Positions 50,521 through 58,878 of a stretch of DNA of 64,000 nt are shown here, piece by piece; the stretch's first letter is position 1, and the number at the start of each line of letters is the position of its first letter. Position numbers and translations under genes: made by a program. The stretch is from Pelomonas sp. Root1444 (GTDB taxonomy: Bacteria; Pseudomonadota; Gammaproteobacteria; Burkholderiales; Burkholderiaceae_C): contig NZ_LMFP01000001.1 in assembly GCF_001426885.1 (NCBI RefSeq), positions 549,812 through 613,811 on the forward strand, read 5' to 3'. Under the pieces are notes generated by a model. It ran no database searches and was not told the origin of the DNA. It saw only the letters and a program-made list of their open reading frames with translations.

Positions 50521-50820
50521 CGCGACCTCCCGGAGGGCACTGCCATGCTGAAGGACCCGTGAACGAAAAAAGCGCTTACGGCCTGCCAGCCGTAAGCGCT
50601 TCCCGTCCGGGGAGACCCCAGAGTCAAACTCACAACTGAACTCTATCGTCGCGATCGCGACGGGTCAATCTCCCCCTTTGCACACTTTTGTGAACGCTGC
50701 GGCGGGCGAGGAACAACCGCGCCCAGAGGGGATGCAAATGACGCGAAGGCAGGTGCTTCTCGTGCTTGGCGGGACCGGGGACGCCACCGCCATTGGTGCC
50801 GTCACGAACGGTGGTGCTTG
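50521..50820. promoter_or_regulatory. tnsABC upstream region with palindromes
   Basis: No gene is seen in these 300 bp. They hold a 13-bp perfect hairpin (50570-50601), a 16-bp perfect palindrome cgtcgcgatcgcgacg (50647-50662), and imperfect half-sites TTGCACA / TGTGAAC (50678-50684, 50689-50695). TTGCACA-like sites also occur at 50166-50173 near the gp16-like start. This is the probable promoter and operator region of tnsABC, with the gp16-like protein the best candidate binder. Confidence 0.45.
50570..50601 (-). terminator. Rho-independent-type hairpin facing leftwards
   Basis: Arms aagcgcttacggc (50570-50582) and gccgtaagcgctt (50589-50601) match perfectly around a 6-nt loop. On the minus strand it is followed by a T-run. 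No minus-strand gene ends here, so it may insulate the gp16-like and tnsD genes from antisense transcription, or serve the plus strand less well. Confidence 0.6.
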
Positions 50821-51789
50821 ATGGCTCAGTTCAAGATTACCGAGGCCAGGCTACGCACGATCAAGCAGCGTCAATGGAAAGACCGGTGGGGTTCTGACTA
50901 CGTGGCGGGGATCTGGGCCGACCCAAAGGAGGCCCCGGGCATCAGCACGGGATCGATCCTGCGGCCTGCCAAGGTGGGACTGCGCGAGTTTCATACCCTT
51001 AGCTCTGCTGAAACCTTCGCATCGCTTCTTGTCCTGATGCACCCGAACTGCTGGGAAGTGCAAGAGCAGCGAATCATGTATCCGCTGCCGCGGCCGCACC
51101 TGTTGTTCGGACACCCCAGGGCGAGCGGGCTTCCACTCAAGCAGTTCGCCGGGTCGATCGAGATCGCGGATCGCCTCGGCCTCAAGCATCCAAAGGTGCG
51201 AATTCGGCTTGGCCCAAAACCGCAAGACTGGCCGATCGCGCCGTTTCCCTATTTCAGCGACTTGCTCGCTTACATGGAGGACGCACAAGGCCCGTACGTG
51301 GTCAACATCTCGGTCAAGAGCAAGTTATCTGACTTCAGGCGTAAGGGGCCGAAGACGTCCAGAAGCAGAGCTAATGAAGACGACCCTGGGACGGTAGCTA
51401 GGCAACAACTTGAAGAGAACTACTACGCTTCTGCTGGAATTCGAACGCAGCCCATCGGGCGTGACCAGATGCCAGACGACTTGTGTTGGAATCTGCGAGA
51501 CCTCTTCCTGGACGACACCTATCCGCTCGAGGCGACTGATGCTCAGCGTCGGGAAGTCATTGAGATCTGGCGGGACGCAATTGGTCGCGATCTACCGGCG
51601 TACGTGTTCGCCCGAAAGATTGCAAGTAAGTGTGGCGTGCCAGAGCGCGAAGCCACGGCGATTCTCCGGCAGTCCATATGGCGCCGCGACCTGCGTGTCG
51701 ACTTGTTCCGTCCCATCTTGATGACCGACCCATTGCGACCCGAGGTGGACGACGTTTTTGTGCGCTTCGCTGCGTGGTTTTCAAGGTAG
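50821..51789 (+). CDS. tnsA: Tn7-like transposition protein TnsA
   Basis: Endonuclease cutting the 5' ends of the element, 322 aa. The N-terminal restriction-enzyme-like fold has Glu64 (SSAETFASL), Asp147 (FSDLLAYMED) and the strand VNISVKS (Lys166) as plausible catalytic residues; the usual Q-x-K is S-V-K here. The C-terminal part (about 240-320) is a winged-helix-like TnsA_C domain. ATG 50821 is preceded by an in-frame TTG. It forms a heteromeric transposase with TnsB and implies cut-and-paste movement. Confidence 0.82.
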   Translation: MAQFKITEARLRTIKQRQWKDRWGSDYVAGIWADPKEAPGISTGSILRPAKVGLREFHTLSSAETFASLLVLMHPNCWEVQEQRIMYPLPRPHLLFGHPRASGLPLKQFAGSIEIADRLGLKHPKVRIRLGPKPQDWPIAPFPYFSDLLAYMEDAQGPYVVNISVKSKLSDFRRKGPKTSRSRANEDDPGTVARQQLEENYYASAGIRTQPIGRDQMPDDLCWNLRDLFLDDTYPLEATDAQRREVIEIWRDAIGRDLPAYVFARKIASKCGVPEREATAILRQSIWRRDLRVDLFRPILMTDPLRPEVDDVFVRFAAWFSR

Positions 51790-51795
51790 GCCGAC

Positions 51796-53844
51796 GTGTT
51801 CGTGGGACTCCAATTCGAAGCTCCGAATGGCTATGGGTCTTTTCGGCAGGGGGTTCGCTACTACTTCGCAGGGGACAGATCCGATGGCAGCGTTCTCATC
51901 GTCTGGTTCGCCCGTCACAAGAAGCAGTGGCGCGCGCATGTGCTCATGCCATCCAGGGCGGACTTCGAGTCTTGGATCACGGGCGATGCCCCTGTGCTCA
52001 AACGTCTTGCCGTTCAGTACCGACTGCCGCCGTGGCTGCAAGAAAACGAAGGCTTGGATTTCGCTGCCCTCGAGGAGCGAAGGTACAAAAAGAAGAGAAG
52101 GTCGTATCAGGGGCAGGCCGAGGATCGACTGTTCAAGATCGCTCCAGCGCTAGCTAAAGCAATGCAAATATTGGGTGCAGAAGACCCACTACGTGAAATC
52201 GCAGCAAGTGCAAAGGAACTGGCAAACCCCTCGTCGGCTCATCCGCATCGCCTGCAAGTGTGGTTCTTCGCTTACATGCTCCACGGCCAAGACCTGTGGG
52301 CTCTGAAGCAGCCGACGCTTGGCTACACAGGGACGTGGGACCGCCGTGATGATGCGCATAAGGAGAAAAAGTATGGCCGTCCTCCACTAGCTGGCACCTG
52401 CTTCGGATCGTCGTCAGCTCCAATGCGAGACCGGATCGTAAAAGCGTACCTCACCTACGCGTCAGAAGGTGTGACGATGACGTCCATTCACAGAACAGCT
52501 TTGTTGGATAAATGGGGCTGCAAGGCGCTTGAGGTTGACGGGGTCCACACATACGTCCACCCACAGAACAAGCCGTTTCCCTCCTACGGGCAGTTTCGAT
52601 CGGTAGTGGTCGGAGAGCTTGGCCTCGACCAGGTTCAGCTGAAGCTCTACGGTGCGCCTCGAATTCGTTTAAAGGCGCCAATTGAGAACGGCAACTACAC
52701 ACAGCAATACGCCAACATCCTGGAGGGGCTCGAGGTCGACGCGTACTACACAGAACGCCCGACATCCATGTTCTCGAGCGATCCTGGGGAGCCGCTTTCA
52801 GTTGCTCGAGGAATATGCGTCAAAACGGGCAGTGTCGTTGGCGTCGGCTTCTCACTAGGTGCCGAAGATGGTGAGGCATACAGATCCATGCTGTTCTGTA
52901 TGGCGGCGCCCAAGTCGTACATTGCCTGGCTCTACGGAATCCCTGAGGGGCATCTCAACTGGATCATGCAGGGGCTTCCGCCCAACTTCGTTTCTGACCG
53001 CGGGCCTGGTGGCCATCGAAAGGTAGCGGAACGACTGCAGCAAGCGTTTCCGATCAAATCAATCGTGGGCTCCTATGCCGGGCAGTCAAAGGCTTGTGCC
53101 GAGTCCAGTCATCCGCGTGATGTCAAGCTCGAAGGCGCGCCCAAGTACAAGCAAAGTGAACTGAATGCAATTCAGATGGCGAAGCGCGAGCTGTATCGCG
53201 CAGCCAGCGACAACCATTCAAGCAACATTGCCCCGCGGTTGACAGATCAGGAGATCGTCGACTTTCGCAAGGAAGGGCGAGTTGCGACTCCGCACCACTA
53301 CTGGCAGTACCTCGATCAACGCTGTCGAACCCACGCTCGGAGCCTTCCTCTAGAAGAAGCTGTACGCGCTTTCTGGACCCCCATCAAGTTAACTGTAGAC
53401 CGCTATGGCGTTCGGCACCGGCATCGGCACTATTCGTCTGAATCGTTCGTCGCGTCGGACTTGCATAGGAAACTGGCCGGTCGGGTGGATACGGTGGAGG
53501 TTCAAGGCTACATGCTCAGCCTGGTTGTGCGCTGCATCTGGGTTGAGCATGACGGACGTCTCTTCCAGGTTGAGGCGGATTCAAGATCGCGGATAGACAA
53601 AGACGACTTGAATGTCTCCGACGCAGACCTTGCGCACGTTAAGGGAGAGCGTGCGGCCCTCGAGTCCAGCACTCGCATCAGTGCCTCGGCGGCAGCAGCG
53701 AAAGCCGAGAGTGAGTTCTCCGAAACTACGGGCAAAAGTTGGCACGCGGGAGGACTTCGCAATGGTGTGCCGAAGAGGGTGAGTGGAACGGCCGCTCACG
53801 AGTCGCAGGTCATCAAAGGCAAATCTAGGAGGAGAGCAGCATGA
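51796..53844 (+). CDS. tnsB: Tn7-like transposase TnsB (DDE)
   Basis: Retroviral-integrase-type transposase of 682 aa. The DDE triad is readable: Asp315 (GLEVDAYYTE), Asp401 (NFVSDRGPGGHRK) and Glu436 (ACAESSHPRD). N-terminal helix-turn-helix regions (about 120-270) should bind the ~20-bp end repeats seen next to glmS. It starts at GTG 51796, 6 bp after tnsA, and its stop overlaps tnsC. The C-terminal tail is Lys/Arg/Ala-rich, as expected for contact with TnsC. Confidence 0.9.
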   Translation: MFVGLQFEAPNGYGSFRQGVRYYFAGDRSDGSVLIVWFARHKKQWRAHVLMPSRADFESWITGDAPVLKRLAVQYRLPPWLQENEGLDFAALEERRYKKKRRSYQGQAEDRLFKIAPALAKAMQILGAEDPLREIAASAKELANPSSAHPHRLQVWFFAYMLHGQDLWALKQPTLGYTGTWDRRDDAHKEKKYGRPPLAGTCFGSSSAPMRDRIVKAYLTYASEGVTMTSIHRTALLDKWGCKALEVDGVHTYVHPQNKPFPSYGQFRSVVVGELGLDQVQLKLYGAPRIRLKAPIENGNYTQQYANILEGLEVDAYYTERPTSMFSSDPGEPLSVARGICVKTGSVVGVGFSLGAEDGEAYRSMLFCMAAPKSYIAWLYGIPEGHLNWIMQGLPPNFVSDRGPGGHRKVAERLQQAFPIKSIVGSYAGQSKACAESSHPRDVKLEGAPKYKQSELNAIQMAKRELYRAASDNHSSNIAPRLTDQEIVDFRKEGRVATPHHYWQYLDQRCRTHARSLPLEEAVRAFWTPIKLTVDRYGVRHRHRHYSSESFVASDLHRKLAGRVDTVEVQGYMLSLVVRCIWVEHDGRLFQVEADSRSRIDKDDLNVSDADLAHVKGERAALESSTRISASAAAAKAESEFSETTGKSWHAGGLRNGVPKRVSGTAAHESQVIKGKSRRRAA

Positions 53845-55193
53845 ACGCCATGCCCCTTGTAGGCCGATATGCGACTGATCTGACCGATGACGATATAGAT
53901 CGCGCCGTCAATATTGCGCCGGTTCGAATAGAGCTGCATGGAAACGACGCGAATAGGTTGGCGGACCTGCTGGACGGTACCTTGCGGCGCATCTTCAAGG
54001 CAGATCGCCAAGTCAGATCCATCATCCGCTACTTACTGTCAGCGGCGCGGGCGCATGCGGAGATACATCTGGCGACCGAGAAGGCCTATTTGGCCGGCTT
54101 GTATGGGAGGCATCCTTGGGGACACGTCATGACCCCTGCGATCTGCCTAACGGGACTAGGAGGCGTTGGGAAATCGGACCTCTTCCATGCTTTAGCTCGA
54201 TTACTCGGTCCGGCGATCGCGTTTGCCGTCGCTGGCCATTCCAATCTGAAGTCGTCACCGCTGTGGCAGTTGAACGCCTCGGAAGGCCTTGGGATCAATG
54301 CGTTGTTGCGGCCCCACGTAATCCACGAGGGTGGTGTGAACGATGCGGCGGTGATCAGCGCCAAGGATATGCGGTCGCCCCGTCTTGTTCACCTTGCAAG
54401 TCGAACGTCGTGGCGAGATGGCGCGTGCCTGATGGTCGCAGATGAACTTCAGCATGTCTCGTTCGGCGCGGATTCCAATGCTCAGGTGACGGCGCTTCTC
54501 ATCAAGCTCCTGCAAATCGGCCCACGCGTTGCTTTCGGCGCTAACTTCAGCTTGCTTCACAAGTTGCTCAGACGAAAACAGGAGGACCACCAGCGCCTGT
54601 TGACTCGCCCGCTACTGATGGAGCCGATGTCCGTCGATGATGAGGACTTTTCTGCCTACGTGCGAGTCGTCATCGGCGTTGCCCCGGAGTTTCTTGTCTT
54701 TGACCCCAGGCAACACCAGGAACAACTTCACCTCTATACGTTCGGAATCAAGAGGCTAGTCGTTGAACTTGTTGTGCTTGCCTTTCGGTTGGCGCGGTCA
54801 AAGAACAGGAAGGCGACCGTCGGAGGTCAAGAGCTTCTTGCTGCATATCGCCATTTTGATTACTCAGCGAACCGGGAGGCCGTCGAACTGCTGCATCGAC
54901 AGGCGATCCAAAAGCAGATGCTTCGGGAAGACCTGTGGTGCCCCTTGGCTGGAGTTGAGCCGATCACCCAGTCCCCATCGAATGTCGTAGATGCTGACGC
55001 CGCAATCCAGCATTTCGAACGTCGTGTTGAAGAGGCTCTTCTGGATGCTGCCCTTGGACCCAAGGCGAAAGGCGAGAGCCCCCAGGAAACGCGAGTTCGC
55101 AAGAGAAGCACGGCAGTTGTTACGCCGATTCGCGCGGGGAAGGCAACGAAGGAAGACCTGATTGCCGGCGCCAACGCGTGGAACGACCTGTGA
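53841..55193 (+). CDS. tnsC: Tn7-like AAA+ regulator TnsC
   Basis: ATPase that connects TniQ-type target proteins with TnsAB, 450 aa. Walker A GLGGVGKSD (105-113) and a Walker B-like CLMVADELQHV (about 196-206) are present, in the TniB/TnsC AAA+ fold. It overlaps tnsB by four bases, giving a compact tnsABC unit. The C-terminal ~60 residues are basic and less ordered. No tnsE-like gene follows. Confidence 0.88.
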   Translation: MNAMPLVGRYATDLTDDDIDRAVNIAPVRIELHGNDANRLADLLDGTLRRIFKADRQVRSIIRYLLSAARAHAEIHLATEKAYLAGLYGRHPWGHVMTPAICLTGLGGVGKSDLFHALARLLGPAIAFAVAGHSNLKSSPLWQLNASEGLGINALLRPHVIHEGGVNDAAVISAKDMRSPRLVHLASRTSWRDGACLMVADELQHVSFGADSNAQVTALLIKLLQIGPRVAFGANFSLLHKLLRRKQEDHQRLLTRPLLMEPMSVDDEDFSAYVRVVIGVAPEFLVFDPRQHQEQLHLYTFGIKRLVVELVVLAFRLARSKNRKATVGGQELLAAYRHFDYSANREAVELLHRQAIQKQMLREDLWCPLAGVEPITQSPSNVVDADAAIQHFERRVEEALLDAALGPKAKGESPQETRVRKRSTAVVTPIRAGKATKEDLIAGANAWNDL

Positions 55194-55460
55194 TCATTGC
55201 CGAACCTCGCATGACAACGAAGTCCAGGTTGAACAGTCACACGTCGGCCGGGACCTTTTCGTCTACACGCCTCTCGAAATCTAAACGTCCAGACTCGTTC
55301 CCAAGCGATTGCACCTCATCTCCAGGCTGAACTTCTGGTCGAAGGACGCCCTTCGGCATCTGCAGTTTCAGCCCCAACACTCTCGACTCCGGTGTTTGCG
55401 GTATTGTCCCGCCCTGTGACTGCATTCACCATCATCACAAAACCGATTGGAGTTCATCAA

Positions 55461-55952
55461 ATGGCCAAGTCCCTTACCAGCATCCTGTCCCAGATCGAGC
55501 GCCTGCAAAAGGAAGCCGCGGCCATTCAGTCTGAAATTGTCACACGCATACGCAAGGACATCGCCAAGTACGGGCTGACAGCTGACCAGTTGTTCAGTGC
55601 TGCAGGCGGCGTGAAACAGGCACGTGCAAAGCCTGGCACCAGGAATACCAAAGTTGCTAAACCGCCGAAGTACGGCGACAGCGCAGGCAACACCTGGGGC
55701 GGCATGGGCAAGCGCCCTCAATGGATCCGCCAGGCACTTGCTGCGGGCAAGGCGCTGGAGGACTTTCTGATCGTCAAGTCGACTCCATCGACGCCCAGCA
55801 ATGCGAAGGCGCCCAAGGCTGTCGCCCCCAGGAAGGGCAAGGCTAAGCCCGCGGTGGCAGCCAAGCCAGCCGCCAAGAGCCGTGCTGCGGCGAAGCCAAT
55901 CCCTCCGCGCAAGTCGCGAACCAAGGCTGCTGAAGCGTCGGCCCAAGCTTGA
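55461..55952 (+). CDS. H-NS family nucleoid-associated protein
   Basis: 163-aa H-NS-like protein. An N-terminal coiled coil (about residues 3-35, IERLQKEAAAIQSEIVTRI) is followed by the DNA-binding motif KYGDSAGNTWGGMGKRPQW (about 74-92) and a long Lys/Ala/Pro-rich tail. ATG 61 of line 55461 has GGAG 8 bp upstream. H-NS relatives on mobile elements often silence AT-rich foreign genes; whether it belongs to the transposon is open. The 267 bp before it hold no convincing gene. Confidence 0.85.
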   Translation: MAKSLTSILSQIERLQKEAAAIQSEIVTRIRKDIAKYGLTADQLFSAAGGVKQARAKPGTRNTKVAKPPKYGDSAGNTWGGMGKRPQWIRQALAAGKALEDFLIVKSTPSTPSNAKAPKAVAPRKGKAKPAVAAKPAAKSRAAAKPIPPRKSRTKAAEASAQA

Positions 55953-56051
55953 CCCTTTCTATAAGTGTTTTCCCTTGGTGCTTTTGCGCCTCCGCCTATG
56001 CCGAAAGTGCGATGCCCAGTCGGTCCGAGCACAGGTCCGACGCCTGCGTTG

Positions 56052-56082
56052 AAGTCGCAACTTGACATGAAAGTCGCAACTT
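56052..56082 (+). repeat. Two tandem copies of AAGTCGCAACTT
   Basis: Identical 12-bp copies at 56052-56063 and 56071-56082 with a 19-bp period, just before a small hypothetical gene. They could be transposase-binding sites at the end of a lost element or regulator sites. They do not match the repeats beside glmS. Confidence 0.55.
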
Positions 56083-56097
56083 AAAGGGGGGCAGTGC

Positions 56098-56421
56098 ATG
56101 AAATTGCTGGCTCCGATTGGGTTCACGCAGTCCCCTTCCGTCGCGACGCTGCACGCGTGGTCAGTGTGGGAGGTGGTGGACGACGACAACAGCGTCGTTC
56201 GATTGGTCGTGGGTTGGATAAAGCCGACTAGGCTCCGGATCACAAGCCCAATAGATCGGTTTGAGGGAGGAGAGGTGGTGACCAGGTCCGGCAGCGTCTA
56301 TAGGCTGGTGGGGACCTGCGCGAGCCCGGAGGAATTGGAAGACCAAAAGGCTCGCCGTAACGTGCTGCTGGGCGGCCGCGATGCAGTGGATGTGACTGCC
56401 ACTTACGCCGGGGCCCGCTAG
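56098..56421 (+). CDS. Hypothetical protein
   Basis: 107-aa protein I do not recognise. It has a beta-rich central part (SVWEVVDDDNSVVRLVVGWI) and a charged C-terminus; no signal or membrane segment. An AAGGGGGG stretch lies 8 bp before the ATG. It stands alone between two pairs of short direct repeats (56052-56082 and 56448-56491), in a region of element remnants. Coding is plausible but not certain. Confidence 0.5.
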   Translation: MKLLAPIGFTQSPSVATLHAWSVWEVVDDDNSVVRLVVGWIKPTRLRITSPIDRFEGGEVVTRSGSVYRLVGTCASPEELEDQKARRNVLLGGRDAVDVTATYAGAR

Positions 56422-56439
56422 TGGCGTCTGCTCGTAGTC

Positions 56440-56491
56440 TGTCAGGTGACATCCAGTACTGGCCCCCCTGACGACATCCAGAACTGACCCC
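56440..56491 (+). mobile_element. IS21-like terminal remnant
   Basis: After TGTCAGG come two 19-bp direct repeats, gacatccagtactggcccc (56448-56466) and gacatccagaactgacccc (56473-56491), matching at 17 of 19 positions with a 25-bp period. Multiple terminal repeats of this kind with a TGT edge resemble IS21-family ends. No istA/istB gene follows, so it would be a relic. Recognition is from memory of the family and should be checked. Confidence 0.45.
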
Positions 56492-56585
56492 TTCATTAGA
56501 AGGAGGCCCGCACGACGGACGTTGTTAATGATCCTTCCCGCGTCATCGATGGAGGAAGGGACCGAACGAGGGAAGTAGGCGAACG

Positions 56586-57344
56586 CTACGTGGGCTCTCG
56601 ACGCCGGCGCTCGGCCGCGAGTCGATCCATCTCCTGATCGCCTATCTCCCGCGTCCGGTCCCGCTCTGCTTGCTCTGCCTCGGCGTTTATGCGCGCCTGG
56701 CGGTAGGCCTCAGCCGATTCCTTGGTGATCTGATCCTGCCGTTCGATCCAAGCCGAGATCTGCTTGTCATAGACGGAGAAGACGAGCCCAAGCACCGTGA
56801 AGCCAGCCAGGCCAGCAACTGCATACAGCCACCAGCGCATGTGCTGACTGACTCGCGCCCGAAAGTCCCGAGGCGCCTCCACGCGATCCTGCGACCACAA
56901 GCCCTGCCGCGCCCGCTGAGCTTCGGACAGGGCGGACTGGTACCGCTCGCGGTCGGGCTGGTTCTGCGCATCGAAGTAGTCGCGCCAGGCCAGCCCGCGG
57001 CGAACCAACTCGAGGTTCACGACGTGGCCATGTGGCTCGACCACCTCGACTATGGCGATGCCGTCTTGGTGCCTCCCGCGAATCTGTGCCGTCACTTGTC
57101 GGCCAAGCACCATGGCAGACAGGGCTGATTGCGCTTCATCGGCGAAGGGCTGACCCCGCTCGGGCGCGTCGATGAAGGCCAGGCGCAACTGGTGTTCACG
57201 CTGGCGGGCGTCGACCAGCGTGATGACGCCGCCACCCACGACGCCAATGACCTGACCGTGCAGCGGCTCGTCCGCCCATGCCGGCACCGCAAAGCCAAGG
57301 CCCATCGCGCAAACCACGGCAAGAAGTCGGACAAGCTCAATCAT
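56586..57344 (-). CDS. Staphylococcal-nuclease-like protein with a membrane anchor
   Basis: 252-aa secreted thermonuclease homologue. A signal peptide (about residues 1-24, ending AWA) is followed by an SNase domain (about 28-152). It retains LRLAFIDAPERG (Arg54, Asp59, Glu62) and LVRRGLAW. Unusually, a transmembrane helix (about 171-191) and a charged coiled coil (about 195-252) follow, so the nuclease would be tethered in the envelope. GGAGAAG precedes the ATG at 57344. It lies 29 bp downstream of the zinc-ribbon gene, probably in one operon. Confidence 0.8.
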   Translation of the reverse strand: MIELVRLLAVVCAMGLGFAVPAWADEPLHGQVIGVVGGGVITLVDARQREHQLRLAFIDAPERGQPFADEAQSALSAMVLGRQVTAQIRGRHQDGIAIVEVVEPHGHVVNLELVRRGLAWRDYFDAQNQPDRERYQSALSEAQRARQGLWSQDRVEAPRDFRARVSQHMRWWLYAVAGLAGFTVLGLVFSVYDKQISAWIERQDQITKESAEAYRQARINAEAEQAERDRTREIGDQEMDRLAAERRRREPT

Positions 57345-57373
57345 CACTTCTCCTCTGAACGGTGAAGGACCGC

Positions 57374-58252
57374 TCAACGCTTGGTTCCGACGATCAAGTC
57401 GCGCAGCACCCGTTTAGCGAGCTCCGGCTCCCCATTGGCGGCCAACGCGATCATTTCATTCAGCAGCGCCTCCACAAAACCCGGATCGTCCTTGGCACGC
57501 GTCGTCACGGCCAGTTTGGCATCGGTCGTCAAGCGCCCTTCGAAGTCCTGAAGCACCTCTTCGGGCAGCGGGTCATCAAAGTTGGCGGGTACATCCAACT
57601 TCCCGCTCAGCATTCCTATGGCGCGGCGCTTTCGAGCTGCATCGACTTTGGCTCTCAACTTTCCGATGACTTCTTCGGCCGGGATCCAGTCGCCCGCGGC
57701 GATAGAGCGCTTGATGGCCTCTCGGCCGCGCCGCTCGAACTCGGCCTGGCGCCGCAGGCGTTGCCTTTCGGCCCACTCGAGTCGTCGGTACTCCCGACGG
57801 ATGCCCCTTACGGCGCCGGTCAGCGGCGCGAAGTAGAACCGAACGCTGTGGCCGAAGAAGGCTTGGAGCGAGGACAACCGCCGCCGAGGCGCTGGCGGCT
57901 CATTGAGTGGCCTGCGCTCTTGAACTTGCACGTCGTCCGGCTCTTGCCGCGAAGCGTCCGCAGCATTCGGAAACTCGCCGCCATGCCGATCCAGGTCGAA
58001 CAGACCAAGGCTCTTGGCGTTCGGGTCGTCGATCCGCAGCCACGGTCCGAGAACGTCCTTGAGGCAATGCTGGCACAGGTCGACCTGGACGTGGTTGCCA
58101 TCGCCAAAGATGGAGGCGTAGCCTGCCTGCTGGTTGATGCTGACGAACTCTTGAAACTCCAGTTCCGTATCGCCCACCTCAGCCAGGCGGTCGCAGCGAT
58201 CACACCGGATCTGCTTGACGAAGGACGCTGGTCGCACATCTTTGATCTGCAT
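57374..58252 (-). CDS. Hypothetical protein with N-terminal zinc ribbon
   Basis: 292-aa protein. The first ~75 residues have a treble-clef-like pattern (CDRC about 17-20; CQHC about 60-63) around a GYASIFGDGNHVQVDL stretch, which resembles small stand-alone zinc-ribbon proteins. The remainder is highly charged and helical, with REAIKRSIAAGDWIPAEEV recalling antitoxin C-termini. I do not know a function. ATG 58252 has a GGAG site; an upstream ATG at 58330 is less likely. Probable operon with the nuclease gene. Confidence 0.6.
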   Translation of the reverse strand: MQIKDVRPASFVKQIRCDRCDRLAEVGDTELEFQEFVSINQQAGYASIFGDGNHVQVDLCQHCLKDVLGPWLRIDDPNAKSLGLFDLDRHGGEFPNAADASRQEPDDVQVQERRPLNEPPAPRRRLSSLQAFFGHSVRFYFAPLTGAVRGIRREYRRLEWAERQRLRRQAEFERRGREAIKRSIAAGDWIPAEEVIGKLRAKVDAARKRRAIGMLSGKLDVPANFDDPLPEEVLQDFEGRLTTDAKLAVTTRAKDDPGFVEALLNEMIALAANGEPELAKRVLRDLIVGTKR

Positions 58253-58491
58253 GGGGACTCCGAGGACTTGATGTCTGGCGGCACGGCTATGCGGAGGCGC
58301 CTCCTCCGCAGGCACGTGAGACCTGCGCACACTCGACGGGCGCCACCTTCTACGGCAAGATGCATCATAAACATCAGGTAAATCAACAACTTAACGTACT
58401 TCTCCAGTATGGATTCGATACTTAATGCACCCACTGTGCGGAGCCCCTGCGCGAGCACGCTCGGTGATGCAGGACACCAACTGGAGTGGAC

Positions 58492-58865
58492 ATGACTGAC
58501 TTGATCGTGCTGCCGCCACCGAAGCGCACGCGCTCTCGGCGGCTCCGCAAGAAGCTGCGCATCGGCGAGTTCCAGACCCTGGGCTTCGATTACGAACTGA
58601 CATGGCAGGCGCCGCCGTCGATCGAGCTGCAGGATCGGTTCATCGACCAACTGCTCGAGCAGGTCATCGAGCCGCGCGCGCTGAGTCTGGGAGGGGGGTC
58701 AACTGTGGCTTCGTGGCCGCGCGACGGGGCAGTGTCACGGAGGCCGATCGCGAAGCCTTCGACAGCTGGATTCGCAACTGGCCCGACATCGCCAAGTCCG
58801 AGATCGGACACCTGCGGGACGCCTGGTATGACGAGGCACCCGGTGCGCCGCCCCATTCCCCGTAG
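58492..58865 (+). pseudogene. YggL family (ribosome-associated) gene with a frameshift
   Basis: The first ~66 codons (from ATG 58492) encode the YggL start RSRRLRKKLRIGEFQTLGF up to VIEPRALSLGGG. The family sequence then continues in another frame: NCGFVAARRGSVTEADREAF, then HLRDAWYDE, ending at 58865. The switch lies in a G-run around 58690-58697 and needs one extra base to restore the frame. It is either a true null allele, a sequencing error in the homopolymer, or slippage. E. coli YggL binds the 50S subunit. Confidence 0.7.
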
Positions 58866-58878
58866 ACATCACACACAT

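Noticed and set aside
50570-50601. tRNA or small structured RNA
   Set aside because: It is a single perfect hairpin with a T-run on the minus strand and no cloverleaf, so a terminator is the simpler reading.
55205-55240. Candidate distal transposon end just after tnsC (CGCATGACAA resembles the inverted glmS-side repeats)
   Set aside because: Only one loose match, no 20-bp periodicity, and the following bases (acgaa) do not repeat the AAGAT before the glmS-side TGT.
55237-55425. Possible 62-codon minus-strand gene between tnsC and the H-NS gene
   Set aside because: It starts without a good ribosome-binding site and shows no recognisable family; too weak to list.
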